Shown here one piece after another: positions 45,526 to 54,774 of a DNA stretch of 64,000 bases (positions are counted from its first letter, which is position 1; each line of letters starts with the position of its first letter). The notes below the pieces were generated by a model that was not told the origin of the DNA, did no database searches, and saw only the letters and a program-made list of their open reading frames with translations. The stretch covers positions 620,001-684,000 of the forward strand of contig NZ_QRGD01000002.1 in NCBI RefSeq assembly GCF_003449015.1, given 5' to 3'. A program made the position numbers and the translations under genes. Source of the DNA: Aureibaculum luteum (lineage in GTDB: Bacteria; Bacteroidota; Bacteroidia; Flavobacteriales; Flavobacteriaceae).

Positions 45526-46386
45526 TTACTTTTTAGCCAATTTATTAAAATGATAGGTAATTCCGAAATTAATACCGAAGGAAGAATACGGTACTTTTTC
45601 TGCCAGTTTTTTAGAGGTATCAGTATTCGTATGAGAAAGGTTATCAACATACGTTGTTTCTTTATAATATCCATCAGGTAAGTTATCTAGTGAATACAAA
45701 CTACTTACAGCAACGGTACCATCTGCTAAAACAATATCCGTGTTAAATTCTTGAATTTCAGAATCTTTACGTTTTAAACTAATTCCATAATATTCTGCTT
45801 CCGCAAAAACACTCAAATTAGTAGTTAATTGATATTTATAACCTAGAGCACCCACAAAACCCAAAGGGAATTGCCCATGAAAATCTTCTACATAATTGGT
45901 CTGAGAATAAGATCCAAATGGCACACCAACAGCATTAGCTTCTTCTTCCGAAAAAACAGATTTATTAGACACCACAGCTTCTGTTTTACCAGCTACTTTT
46001 ATCAACGCACCAAAACGACCATAAATATTATTGGTAAATCTATACACTACAGAAGCAGAACCTCCAAAAGCACGTGCTCTACCAACGGCCTCAACCTCGT
46101 TACTGGGTAGGCTAACTTTAGATACGGTTTGATCTGTACCTTGCAAATATCCTAAACCTACATCAACACCAAATGATTTATTAAAGAAATAAGTTCCTCT
46201 GATTTGAAAATTTACACCTTCACCATAACTTCCATAAGAGCTTTCCGATTCAGATATATTAATGGTTTCACCTAGCTTCATGGTTGCACTACCAATAGCA
46301 TAGCCAGAACTAACAGAAACCTGTAATTGAGCATAAGACATTGTACCTATTAAAAGGGCCATAAACACTATACTTATATGTTTCAT
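45526..46386 (-). CDS. Outer membrane beta-barrel protein
   Basis: 286 residues. Signal peptide of about 20 residues ('VFMALLIGTMSYAQ'). Alternating hydrophobic strands typical of an 8-strand barrel ('GVDVGLGYLQG', 'IYGRFGALIKVAG', 'LSVFAEAEYYGI') and the terminal 'FGINFGITYHFN' ending close to the C-terminus. No enzymatic motif. Monocistronic with promoter TACCTTTG at 46472-46465. Confidence 0.85.
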   Translation of the reverse strand: MKHISIVFMALLIGTMSYAQLQVSVSSGYAIGSATMKLGETINISESESSYGSYGEGVNFQIRGTYFFNKSFGVDVGLGYLQGTDQTVSKVSLPSNEVEAVGRARAFGGSASVVYRFTNNIYGRFGALIKVAGKTEAVVSNKSVFSEEEANAVGVPFGSYSQTNYVEDFHGQFPLGFVGALGYKYQLTTNLSVFAEAEYYGISLKRKDSEIQEFNTDIVLADGTVAVSSLYSLDNLPDGYYKETTYVDNLSHTNTDTSKKLAEKVPYSSFGINFGITYHFNKLAKK

Positions 46387-46849
46387 GATTATTTAATTTA
46401 TATGATTATTTCTTTTTAAATGATTGAAATAAGAGGCTTATTTACCACAAATTCAAATAGACTACAAAGGTACTTTTTTTATGATTTTTAAACAGATTTA
46501 CGAGCTCTATTTTTCCTTATTTTATGTTAAAAAAAACGTTAAAAATTGAATGTGATTGCTAGTTACTGTTTAACGTACAGCATATTAATTCGTTATCTTT
46601 TTTACACATTTATTATTGTTTTTATAAGGAGTTCAAATACACATGGAGAATCGACATTTTCATAGTTGCTGTAGTCTATAAAAATGCAGAAATCAGATGT
46701 CACTTGAAAATAATTTTCTAAAAAAGAAGAAGAGGAGGGTAGGAATTTTATTTCATTAGCTGTTATAATTACAACAAACCATAAATTATTACTTTGTTTT
46801 ATTAAATTTTCTATAAACAAAGCGTCAACATCATATAATCTCAAATAAT
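46387..46849. other. Divergent promoter region
   Basis: Holds the minus-strand -7 element of the beta-barrel gene (46465-46472). A TTACTTTG word about 60 bases before the DUF2911 ATG is one mismatch from TAnnTTTG. An 85-codon minus-strand frame at 46602-46859 is considered spurious. Confidence 0.45.
46465..46472 (-). promoter_or_regulatory. -7 promoter element TACCTTTG of the beta-barrel gene
   Basis: Exact TAnnTTTG on the minus strand with a leader of about 75 bases. Confidence 0.5.
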
Positions 46850-47422
46850 ATGAATACAAGAAATCTTAAAAAACTCGCTTTATTATTAGTTATCGTTCTT
46901 TTTAACTATGAATTTATCAATGCTCAATCATTTGATCCTATTGATAAAGCACCACATGACATTTCTTATTTAAGAACCAATAGAGTAACCAAGCCTATCA
47001 TAAAAGTAATTTATGGTCGACCTTCAAAAAACAAACAAGAAGTTTTTGGCAATCAAGTTCCTTATAATAAAATATGGAGAACTGGTGCCAATGAAGCTAC
47101 TGAAGTTAAATTTTACAAAGATGTTGTTTTTGGTGGTGTAAATATCCCTTCAGGTACCTATGTTTTGTATACCATACCTGGTGAAGATGAATGGGAAGTA
47201 ATTTTGAGTAGTAATTTAGATGTATTAGGTTCATTTCAATACAATCCTACCTTTGATGTTGCAAGAATTTCAGTCCCTGTAGCTAAAGCAGAAATGTTAG
47301 AATCATTTTCAATAGCATTTAAAACAAAGAAAGAAACCACTCAAATGGTGTTGGGATGGGATACTACAAGAATAAAAATACCATTAACCATAAATAATGA
47401 AGAGGCATTAGCTCAGCTATAG
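46850..47422 (+). CDS. DUF2911 exported protein
   Basis: 190 residues. Signal peptide of about 25 residues ('LLLVIVLFNYEFINAQ'). Conserved DUF2911 blocks 'IIKVIYGRPSKNKQEVFG', 'IWRTGANEAT' and 'IPSGTYVLYTIPGEDEW'. A beta-rich periplasmic protein family almost limited to Bacteroidota, function unknown. Monocistronic and ends at a terminator. Confidence 0.9.
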   Translation: MNTRNLKKLALLLVIVLFNYEFINAQSFDPIDKAPHDISYLRTNRVTKPIIKVIYGRPSKNKQEVFGNQVPYNKIWRTGANEATEVKFYKDVVFGGVNIPSGTYVLYTIPGEDEWEVILSSNLDVLGSFQYNPTFDVARISVPVAKAEMLESFSIAFKTKKETTQMVLGWDTTRIKIPLTINNEEALAQL

Positions 47423-47457
47423 TAGCTAAACAATAATTAATAAATCAATACGAAGAA

Positions 47458-47485
47458 GCCATCTCAAAAATGAGGTGGTTTTTTT
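47458..47485 (+). terminator. Rho-independent terminator after DUF2911 gene
   Basis: 9-bp stem GCCATCTCA / TGAGGTGGT (two G-T wobbles) with an AAAA loop, then seven T. Confidence 0.85.
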
Positions 47486-47530
47486 GTGCTTAAAATAGAC
47501 CCCATTTCTATTTAAATAGCCCCTCTTAGA

Positions 47531-47563
47531 TTGACGAAAATAAATGAAAAGTGATTATCTTTG
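47531..47563 (+). promoter_or_regulatory. Promoter of the LLM oxidoreductase gene
   Basis: TTGACG at 47531-47536 and the exact -7 element TATCTTTG at 47556-47563, spacer 22 bases from TTG. Leader about 75 bases. Confidence 0.6.
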
Positions 47564-47643
47564 TATACGTCTAATGCGTAAGATTACTAATTACAATACG
47601 ACTACTTTCATCCCAATCCATTACGACGGAAAACACTTCAATT

Positions 47644-48651
47644 ATGAAAACAAAAAATACCAAATACTCCATCTTAGACCTCGCCTTAGTTTCTGAAGGA
47701 CAAACGCTTACACAAACATTTAATAACAGCTTAAAATTGGCTCAACATGCTGAAACAGCTGGTTACACACGTTATTGGTTAGCAGAACATCACAATGCGT
47801 CAACTATTGGCAGTAGTGCCACCTCTATTTTAATTGGTTATGTTGCCCAAGGAACCCATACACTTCGCATCGGTTCTGGTGGTATTATGTTACCCAATCA
47901 TTCGCCACTAATTATAGCGGAGCAATTTGGAACCTTAGCTTCTTTATATCCCAAACGAATTGATCTAGGTTTAGGGAGAGCTCCGGGTACAGACAGAGAA
48001 ACCGCAGCAGCTATCCGCACAGATTTTATGCAAGCGGCACAATCCTTCCCCAACGAGTTGGAAAAAATTCAGAGATACTTTTCAACTGCCAATGCTACTT
48101 CTAAAGTACGTGCCACCGTTGCAGAAGGTGTTGATGTGCCTATCTACATTTTAGGCTCTAGTACAGACAGTGCTCATTTGGCAGCAAAAAAAGGATTGCC
48201 TTATGCTTTTGCTAGTCATTTTGCGACTACGCATTTAGAAGCTGCTCTAAAAATTTACCGTAATGAGTTTCAGCCTTCAGAAGTATTACAAAAACCATAT
48301 GTTATGGCGGGAGTAAATATTATCGTTTCCGATACTGATGAAGAAGCTCAACGCTTGTCAACCTCATTAATACGATTGATTGTAGGCATATTTACCGGTA
48401 ATCGTGACTATGTTAAACCTCCAACAGACCTGACCAATGATTTAAAGGAGATTTTGAAACATCCTCAAGTGCATCAAATGTTAAAGTATTCTTTTATTGG
48501 CAGTAAAGCCACCGTTAAAGCTCAGGTTAAAGCATTTATGGAGCAAACGGAGGCAGATGAACTTATAGCGGTTACTAATATTTATGATGCACATGACAGA
48601 ATTAAATCGTACGAATTATTTGCAGAAATAATGAAGGAATTGAATATATAA
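47644..48651 (+). CDS. LLM-class flavin-dependent oxidoreductase (luciferase-like)
   Basis: 335 residues, bacterial luciferase-like TIM barrel binding FMN. 'TRYWLAEHHN' is the conserved EHH motif of the MsnO8/YhbW-type LLM family; 'LGLGRAPGTD' and 'IYILGSSTDSAHLAAKKGLPYAFASHF' are further family blocks. Substrate unknown. A decayed copy of its last 27 codons and 3' flank occurs at 50090-50286. Confidence 0.93.
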   Translation: MKTKNTKYSILDLALVSEGQTLTQTFNNSLKLAQHAETAGYTRYWLAEHHNASTIGSSATSILIGYVAQGTHTLRIGSGGIMLPNHSPLIIAEQFGTLASLYPKRIDLGLGRAPGTDRETAAAIRTDFMQAAQSFPNELEKIQRYFSTANATSKVRATVAEGVDVPIYILGSSTDSAHLAAKKGLPYAFASHFATTHLEAALKIYRNEFQPSEVLQKPYVMAGVNIIVSDTDEEAQRLSTSLIRLIVGIFTGNRDYVKPPTDLTNDLKEILKHPQVHQMLKYSFIGSKATVKAQVKAFMEQTEADELIAVTNIYDAHDRIKSYELFAEIMKELNI

Positions 48652-48772
48652 ATAAAAAGACGCTAGTCATCATAACTATCTGTACGGATTCACATCTTTA
48701 TTAAACCATAACAAATAAAGGTTTGTAACAAGCGAATATAAATGCGTTATACATACTCCATAAGAATGCACT

Positions 48773-48780
48773 TATATTTG
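48773..48780 (+). promoter_or_regulatory. -7 promoter element TATATTTG of the YwqK-repeat gene
   Basis: Exact TAnnTTTG, 61 bases before the ATG at 48842. Confidence 0.5.
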
Positions 48781-48841
48781 ATTCATAAATAACAAGTACC
48801 TGAATTTAAAATTTTAGTACAACAACAAGAAAACTCCATAA

Positions 48842-50065
48842 ATGTATAAATTGATTATTCTTACTTTAGTTAATCTATGTTTAATTTCTAATAGTTATGC
48901 CCAAAAAAGCAAGAAGACTGTTATTAAAGATCCTGTATATGGAAAAATTAAAATAATAAAAGTTTACAATTCTGACGGGACTGTTTGGCGTGAAATGAAA
49001 ACGTACAAACACAATAAAAGAGAATATAAAGAAGATAAAGTCTACTATCATGGTACCAAAATGATTCAATCTATAGATCATAGAATTGATGGTAAAAAAG
49101 AAGGTATCCAATTTTGGTATCATAAAAACGGTGCTGTTTTGTCTGAAATAAATTGTGTGAATGGACGATGGTTTGGTCCATTTAAAAGGTATCATGAAAA
49201 TAAGCAATTACGTGAAAAAGGATATTATAATGAGAATGCAAAATTAGAAAAAGAATATATATGGTATAATGAAGATGGCAAGTGGATTGATAAACTAGAG
49301 TATCTAAATGGTAACATAAGTACGGGTGTTACTAGAGATTTTAATCTCAGGGGCGATTTGATTGAAAAATGCACCTATAGTGCAGCTTATAAAGATTGCG
49401 AAGAAAGAAGTTATGCCAATGATGATACGCATGATTATGGGGCATATGAATATAAAACGACTATCATTAACTATAGAACAAATAGATCAGGCTTAAGGAA
49501 CTATAGACGGCATGGAGCTTATAAAGATTTTTTTGATGATGGTACACTGAAAAAGGAAGGCACTTATATAGAAGATAAAATAAGTGGCATATGGACAACC
49601 TATGATAAAAAAGGAAGAGAACTATATAAATGTGATTATAGCAACGATACACTTGTAACGTGTATCAATAAAAGATACAAAGAAAAACTGACCTATGAAT
49701 CTATTGCTATAAATGGTAGTTTAGAGGGACCTTATACTTCCTATTACGAAAATGGGAATATAAAAGAAAAAGGCAATTTTAAAAAGAATGAATATCATGG
49801 AATTGTAAGCAAATACAATGAAGAGGGGAAAATAGAAACGGAAGTTGAATATGCAGATGGAAAAATGCTTCTTGCCAACATTTTTTTTACCAATGGTAAA
49901 CTCCACAGAAAAGTAAGCTTCAAAAATGAAATGCCCTATAACGTTCTAGAGTGCTACAATATAAAAGGAAAAAGAATACATAGTGGTAGCTTAAAAAATG
50001 GATCTGGAACCTTAATTCTATATGATTTAAAAACAGGTGCATATAAAGAGACTGCGAAATTGTAA
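48842..50065 (+). CDS. Exported YwqK/MORN-like repeat protein
   Basis: 407 residues. Signal peptide of about 20 residues ('LVNLCLISNSYAQ'). At least ten repeats of about 20-24 residues of the type 'G..EGPYTSYYENGNIKEKGNFKKNE' (YwqK variant of MORN). Databases often call this 'antitoxin component YwqK', but there is no toxin partner here and the protein is exported, so that name is misleading. Probably a surface or periplasmic scaffold. Lies between two copies of an LLM-gene tail. Confidence 0.82.
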   Translation: MYKLIILTLVNLCLISNSYAQKSKKTVIKDPVYGKIKIIKVYNSDGTVWREMKTYKHNKREYKEDKVYYHGTKMIQSIDHRIDGKKEGIQFWYHKNGAVLSEINCVNGRWFGPFKRYHENKQLREKGYYNENAKLEKEYIWYNEDGKWIDKLEYLNGNISTGVTRDFNLRGDLIEKCTYSAAYKDCEERSYANDDTHDYGAYEYKTTIINYRTNRSGLRNYRRHGAYKDFFDDGTLKKEGTYIEDKISGIWTTYDKKGRELYKCDYSNDTLVTCINKRYKEKLTYESIAINGSLEGPYTSYYENGNIKEKGNFKKNEYHGIVSKYNEEGKIETEVEYADGKMLLANIFFTNGKLHRKVSFKNEMPYNVLECYNIKGKRIHSGSLKNGSGTLILYDLKTGAYKETAKL

Positions 50066-50089
50066 ATAGGGATTTTTTTGTTTTCACGA

Positions 50090-50170
50090 GTAACCCATAT
50101 TTATGATGTAAATAATAGAATTAAATGTTATGAATAATTTGCAGAAATAATGCAGGAGTAGAATTTATAA
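50090..50170 (+). pseudogene. Remnant of the 3' end of an LLM oxidoreductase gene
   Basis: 27 codons match the end of the gene at 47644-48651 (VT.IYD....RIK.YE.FAEIM.E), but two in-frame stops interrupt them. The similarity continues into the 3' flank ('agacgctag', 'attcacatc', 'caaataaaggttt') to about 50286. A relic of a tandem duplication or recombination. Confidence 0.75.
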
Positions 50171-50347
50171 ATAAAAGAAATAGACCCCAACATGACGAAA
50201 CCTAAGACGCTAGACTTTATATCATTCAGTATGTATTCACATCGCTCTACAATCCTATCAAATAAAGGTTTCTAATTAGCAAAAAGATATCTTCAATACA
50301 AGAGGTCATTCCTAAAATGTCAGAATTGACACTCTAATTATTAATTC

Positions 50348-50818
50348 CTAAAAAGCACAACCTGTTGGTAAAGGTGCTACGCTAGCCAAATTTTGTAAAA
50401 AACCCTCATCCAGTGTCGTTGATTTAAACCCTTGATCTACGGAGCCTTTAAAGGCTAGTATTCCGTAACCAGAAGTATTCATATGAGCTCTAATAATTAC
50501 AATTTGAGTACTGGATATCTCTATGGTTCCTCCAGATCTTACAAAAGGCTGTTCATTTACGTGACTATGGTCTAAAATTCTGCGGTACAAAAGCGTACCA
50601 TCTTCTGCAATAACTTCCCACCAATCTGCATATTGATTACAACCAGTATCCGGACTAGAAATACCAACACTAAAATTGTAGGCATTCTCGGTACCTGAAG
50701 AAACTACACTTACAATAGCTACCAATTTATCATTTTCGTTATTTATAGGTTCCTCTTTAGTGGTACAAGCACTAAGAATTATAGATATACTAAAGAAAAT
50801 AGAAAGTATCATTTTCAT
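50348..50818 (-). CDS. Hypothetical lipoprotein (156 aa)
   Basis: Lipobox 'ILSAC' at Cys18 followed by a Thr/Lys/Glu linker. The mature part is probably a small beta-sandwich with two conserved-looking cysteines ('DTGCNQYADWWEV' and the C-terminal 'PTGCAF') that may form a disulfide. No family recognised. A minus-strand TATCTTTA element lies at 50840-50833. Monocistronic. Confidence 0.7.
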   Translation of the reverse strand: MKMILSIFFSISIILSACTTKEEPINNENDKLVAIVSVVSSGTENAYNFSVGISSPDTGCNQYADWWEVIAEDGTLLYRRILDHSHVNEQPFVRSGGTIEISSTQIVIIRAHMNTSGYGILAFKGSVDQGFKSTTLDEGFLQNLASVAPLPTGCAF

Positions 50819-51135
50819 ATTTTTATTTTATATAAAGATAAACAAAACAGGAGAACATACAGAATTTAGAAATTTTATAATATATAGGTTAGCACAAAGT
50901 TAGGGTAGAGGTGAAGTTGAACATATGTTTAATTCAACTATAGAATTTTAGTTTAAACATCTATTTAAGAGATTCAATAATTGCTAGTTCATCAAAGTTT
51001 ATAAAATAATTATCTTTAAGCCAATAATCAATATAAAAGTATACGTTTATACAATAATTAGCAACAGCCTGAAAACAATAATTATCAAACTATTTACAAA
51101 CACATAAATCAATACTATTAAAAACTAACCTTATC
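50819..51135. other. AT-rich divergent intergenic region
   Basis: Holds the weak minus-strand promoter element at 50833-50840 and a 6-bp inverted repeat GTTGAA/TTCAAC near 50914-50936. No gene supported. Confidence 0.4.
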
Positions 51136-51861
51136 ATGAAAAACATTTTTATCGGATTATTTCTGACTTTCAATTTAGCTTGTTTTTCGCAAACTCAAGC
51201 GGAAATGAATAAACAAGCCAATGCAGAATTTAATGCATCTGACAAGATATTAAATGAAACCTACAAAACGATTTTATCAGAATATAAGACAGATCCCTCT
51301 TTTCTAGAGAATTTAAAAAAATCGCAACGCATATGGATACAATTTCGTGATGCAGAAATGGAAATGAAATATCCAAGTCACAGTGAATATGGTTCAGTCC
51401 ATCCAATTTGTCGAGCTTCTTATATGAAAGAATTAACTGATAATCGAATTAAAACCCTTCAAAAATGGATTGTCGGTGGAGAAGAAGGAGATGTCTGTAA
51501 TGGATCAGTTAAAATTTTAGAAAGTATTAGTACTGATACGATGGAAAAAGCATCTATAAGAAAAGATGGGTCAATTTGGATGACAGCCAACATGAAAAAA
51601 GACCATCGTATTTTCGGATATGCAAAGAAAGATGTGTATTCAGCAAAAATGATTTTACTATCTATTTTTACCAATGAAGTAAAAAACAATCCGTTTGATT
51701 GCAAATACGGAGCGTTTTATGACACCAACGAAATGAAAGATTTGAAATTAAAGTATGTGGCTACTGAAAATGACTTTTTACGAATTGAGATCCTTAAAGC
51801 AGGTAAGAAAATTGATGAAGTTTATATGCTAAAAAAATGGTTTGAGTTTGAAGAAGAATAA
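51136..51861 (+). CDS. Exported protein with LprI/DUF1311 domain
   Basis: 241 residues. Signal peptide of about 18 residues ('FLTFNLACFSQ'). Residues about 20-112 match the lysozyme-inhibitor LprI-like DUF1311 domain ('LNETYKTILSEY', 'LKKSQRIWIQFRDAE', cysteine in 'HPICRASYMKELTDNRI'). The second half (about 120-241) is an unassigned domain. Periplasmic, possibly protective against host or phage lysozyme, but untested in this group. Confidence 0.8.
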   Translation: MKNIFIGLFLTFNLACFSQTQAEMNKQANAEFNASDKILNETYKTILSEYKTDPSFLENLKKSQRIWIQFRDAEMEMKYPSHSEYGSVHPICRASYMKELTDNRIKTLQKWIVGGEEGDVCNGSVKILESISTDTMEKASIRKDGSIWMTANMKKDHRIFGYAKKDVYSAKMILLSIFTNEVKNNPFDCKYGAFYDTNEMKDLKLKYVATENDFLRIEILKAGKKIDEVYMLKKWFEFEEE

Positions 51862-51901
51862 AAAGCCAGTTGCAAATAGTATAAAACCACAGCCAATCTA
51901 T

Positions 51902-51909
51902 TAACTTTG
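51902..51909 (+). promoter_or_regulatory. -7 promoter element TAACTTTG of the sulfatase gene
   Basis: Exact TAnnTTTG, about 84 bases before the ATG at 51993; no TTG at ideal spacing. Confidence 0.45.
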
Positions 51910-51992
51910 GTCAATGGACAACCTTGGTGGTATATTTAAAACGTACAGCTTTTATAAGTAACGTAAGCAATAATTAATAAAAAGAGATTGCA

Positions 51993-53324
51993 ATGAAAAT
52001 TATGATTAAACCCTTTATTTCAAAATTGGTACTACTAATAATTTTTAGTAGTACCGCATGTCAGCATCATAATAACAATTCGAAAAATAGACCAAATATT
52101 ATCATTTTCTTTACGGATGATCAAGGTTACGCAGATGTAGGATGCTATGGTGCAGAAGGTTTTGAGACACCTCACATTGATCGTTTAGCTTCTGAAGGTG
52201 TTCGTTTCACAAATTTTTATGTTCCGGCAACCGTATGTACGCCTTCTAGAGCTGGTCTTTTAACAGGTCGTTATCCTAAAAGATACAATCTACACGAAGC
52301 CGTTCTTTTCCCTTTTTCAGAAGGTGGACTTTCATTGAATGAATATACAATGGCAGAAATGCTGAAGGATAATGGTTATACTACCTCCATTATCGGGAAA
52401 TGGCATTTGGGACATAAAGAGGAGTTCATGCCAAATAATCAGGGTTTTGATCAGTTTTATGGTGTTCCTTATTCCAATGATATGGATAATTACTATTATA
52501 AGCATATTGATTTTCAATCACCTCCTCTTCCTTTTTATCGCAACAAAACATTGATAGAAAGCGGACCTGACCAAGACTATCTAACTCAAAAATATACGGA
52601 AGAGGCTATTACTCAAATAAAAAACAGAAGTGAGAAACCATTTTTCATGTATGTTGCTCAAAATATGCCACATACACCATTACACGCTTCTCCTGCTTTT
52701 ATAGGTAAAAGTGAAAAAGGCTTATATGGTGATGTTATTATGGAATTGGATTGGAGTGTAGGAGAGATTGTAAAAACGCTGAAAGAACAAAATATCTATG
52801 ATAATACTATTTTTATTTTCACATCTGACAATGGACCGCAAATGGGTTCTGCAAAACCATTAAGAGGTAAAAAAGCTGAAACATGGGACGGAGGTCAACG
52901 TGTGCCAGCCATAATAGTTTGGCCAAGTAAAATTGCTAAAGGTATAGTGAGTAGTGATTTTACATCCACGTTGGATTTATATCCTACCCTTGCAAAAATA
53001 TCTGGTTCAACGATTCCTAGTAATTTAAAATTGGATGGCTTGGATATTAGCGATTATCTTTTACATCCTGAAGCCACCAAATTACCAGAGCGTCCCTTTT
53101 ATTTTTATGCCCGAAACGGTGAAATAGAAGCGGTTAGAATGGGGAAATGGAAACTTCATATTCAAAAATCAATAGGGTGGAATTTAAATGAAAATGGTAT
53201 TTTTCCTGTTTCACTATATAATCTTGATGAGGATATCAGTGAAAAAAATAATGTGGTAGATCAATTTCCTGAGGTTGTTGAAAAATTAACCAACATGATG
53301 AATGAATTTGAAACTGAATTATAA
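51993..53324 (+). CDS. Sulfatase (arylsulfatase type, lipoprotein)
   Basis: 443 residues. Lipobox ending at Cys23 ('SSTAC') places it in the periplasm or at the surface. Metal ligands 'FFTDDQGYADVG' (D42, D43), and the formylglycine motif CTPSR (C82-R86) followed by 'AGLLTGRYPKR'. Cys82 is the residue oxidised to formylglycine by an anaerobic or FGE-type maturase, which is not encoded here. 'SDNGPQMG' supplies the remaining metal ligands. Probably removes sulfate from algal polysaccharide. The adjacent SGNH gene may have been its partner. Confidence 0.92.
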   Translation: MKIMIKPFISKLVLLIIFSSTACQHHNNNSKNRPNIIIFFTDDQGYADVGCYGAEGFETPHIDRLASEGVRFTNFYVPATVCTPSRAGLLTGRYPKRYNLHEAVLFPFSEGGLSLNEYTMAEMLKDNGYTTSIIGKWHLGHKEEFMPNNQGFDQFYGVPYSNDMDNYYYKHIDFQSPPLPFYRNKTLIESGPDQDYLTQKYTEEAITQIKNRSEKPFFMYVAQNMPHTPLHASPAFIGKSEKGLYGDVIMELDWSVGEIVKTLKEQNIYDNTIFIFTSDNGPQMGSAKPLRGKKAETWDGGQRVPAIIVWPSKIAKGIVSSDFTSTLDLYPTLAKISGSTIPSNLKLDGLDISDYLLHPEATKLPERPFYFYARNGEIEAVRMGKWKLHIQKSIGWNLNENGIFPVSLYNLDEDISEKNNVVDQFPEVVEKLTNMMNEFETEL

Positions 53325-53428
53325 TCAAACAACATCACTATATAGTGCTGATTTCGAATAATATATGGGAAACAGTTACTCCATTTTTTGTTCACCAAAA
53401 TCATTACTTATAGGAGACAACATAATTC

Positions 53429-54589
53429 ATGCAAAGAGAAACGAACTTAAATTTTATAATAATTATGATTATGATTATAAAGACACACCAAACAACATTT
53501 CAACATTTTTTAATACTCTTGTTTTTAAGTATTCCAATCTTTAGTATTTCACAAGAGCAAAATAATATAAAGTATTTCGGCAAGGATTTTTTCATCCTAG
53601 AAGGTACTGTAATTAACGATTCTCTTAAAGAAAATCGCTATGATAGGTTACCACTTTCATATAAGGAGATTGTTCGAAAACCAGTATGGGAATTGTCTAA
53701 ATCTTCGGCAGGAATGTCAATTCGCTTTTTTTCTAATTCCACTTCTATTAGCGTAAAATGGACCGTTCTAAATAATTTAAGAATGAATCACATGGCTGAA
53801 ACCGGCATTAAAGGTGTTGATTTATATTTTAATAATAAGGGCAATTGGCAATACCTTAATACAGCTAGACCCACTGGCATTGAAAATGAATTTAAACTCA
53901 TGAATAATATGTCTAATGAGATGAGAGAATTTAAAATGTTTTTACCGCTGTATGATGGTATTAAAAGTATTGAAATAGGCATTGATTCAAATAGCGTAAT
54001 TGAAAGACCATTACATAAAAACCCTAGGTCAATCATTTTTTACGGAACTAGTATTACTCAAGGCGGATGTGCTTCACGCCCTGGGATGGCACATACCAAT
54101 ATTATTTCCAGAAAACTAAATATGGATTGTATAAACTTCGGTTTTAGTGGAAATGGTATGATGGAGTAACCAATTAATGAATTAATTTCGGAATTTAATC
54201 CTTTATTCTATGTTATTGAATGCTTGCCAAATATGAATGCAGAACAAGTAAAAAATAGAACCATTCCTCTTGTTAAAACGCTACAAAAGAAACGACCGAA
54301 TACCCCAATTGTTTTTGTAGAAAATTTTTTAAGGGAATCATCAGCCCTAGATGTAAAGGGGAAAGCTTTGACTAATGAAAAAAATGCAACTCTAAAAGCG
54401 GAATACATAAAAATGATTGAAGGTGGTTTTAAAAATGTTTTCTATATAAGTAGTGAGAATGCTACAGGAGACGATCATGAAGGAACTGTTGATGGCGTCC
54501 ATTTTACAGATTTAGGATTTATAAGATATGCCGATTTTCTGATAGACCAGTTTTTTCAATTGGGTCTGATACCTAAAGAGGCCGAATAA
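53429..54589 (+). pseudogene. SGNH/GDSL hydrolase interrupted by an in-frame TAA
   Basis: One continuous frame, with a single TAA at 54167-54169 ('ATG GAG TAA CCA'). The upstream part encodes a signal sequence, the SGNH N-terminal beta-domain, and block I 'IIFYGTSITQGGCASRPG' with the nucleophilic Ser, ending at 'GFSGNGMME'. The downstream part resumes exactly in family register ('ELISEFNPLFYVIECLPNM') and holds the catalytic Asp-x-x-His block 'DGVHFTDLGF'. Without readthrough neither half can form the catalytic triad. The rest of the frame is undamaged, so the loss is recent or is a sequencing error. Together with the upstream sulfatase it would have formed a deacetylase/sulfatase pair. Confidence 0.85.
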
Positions 54590-54774
54590 AACATGTTTAT
54601 TAAGTGCTAATCTTTCATAGATAGTAAGAAAATGCAGGTCGTATAATTAATTGCTGTGTTGGGCGTATGCGTATTATTCAGCTGATTTCCCTCTAATTTG
54701 TTTTCTTTCACTAACTTAGACCGAGCCATACACAACATATTGTGCTTCTTTATAACCAACTAAAATATTCAATT

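Noticed and set aside
46602-46859. 85-codon minus-strand frame overlapping the DUF2911 start
   Set aside because: It covers the promoter and the first codons of a well-supported gene, has no recognisable motif, and its composition fits chance in AT-rich DNA.
48842-50065. Toxin-antitoxin module (YwqK antitoxin label)
   Set aside because: The protein has a signal peptide and no toxin gene lies beside it; the repeats are a generic MORN variant.
54167-54169. Programmed readthrough or recoding at the TAA in the SGNH gene
   Set aside because: TAA is a poor recoding stop and no stimulatory structure is evident; a nonsense mutation or base error is simpler.
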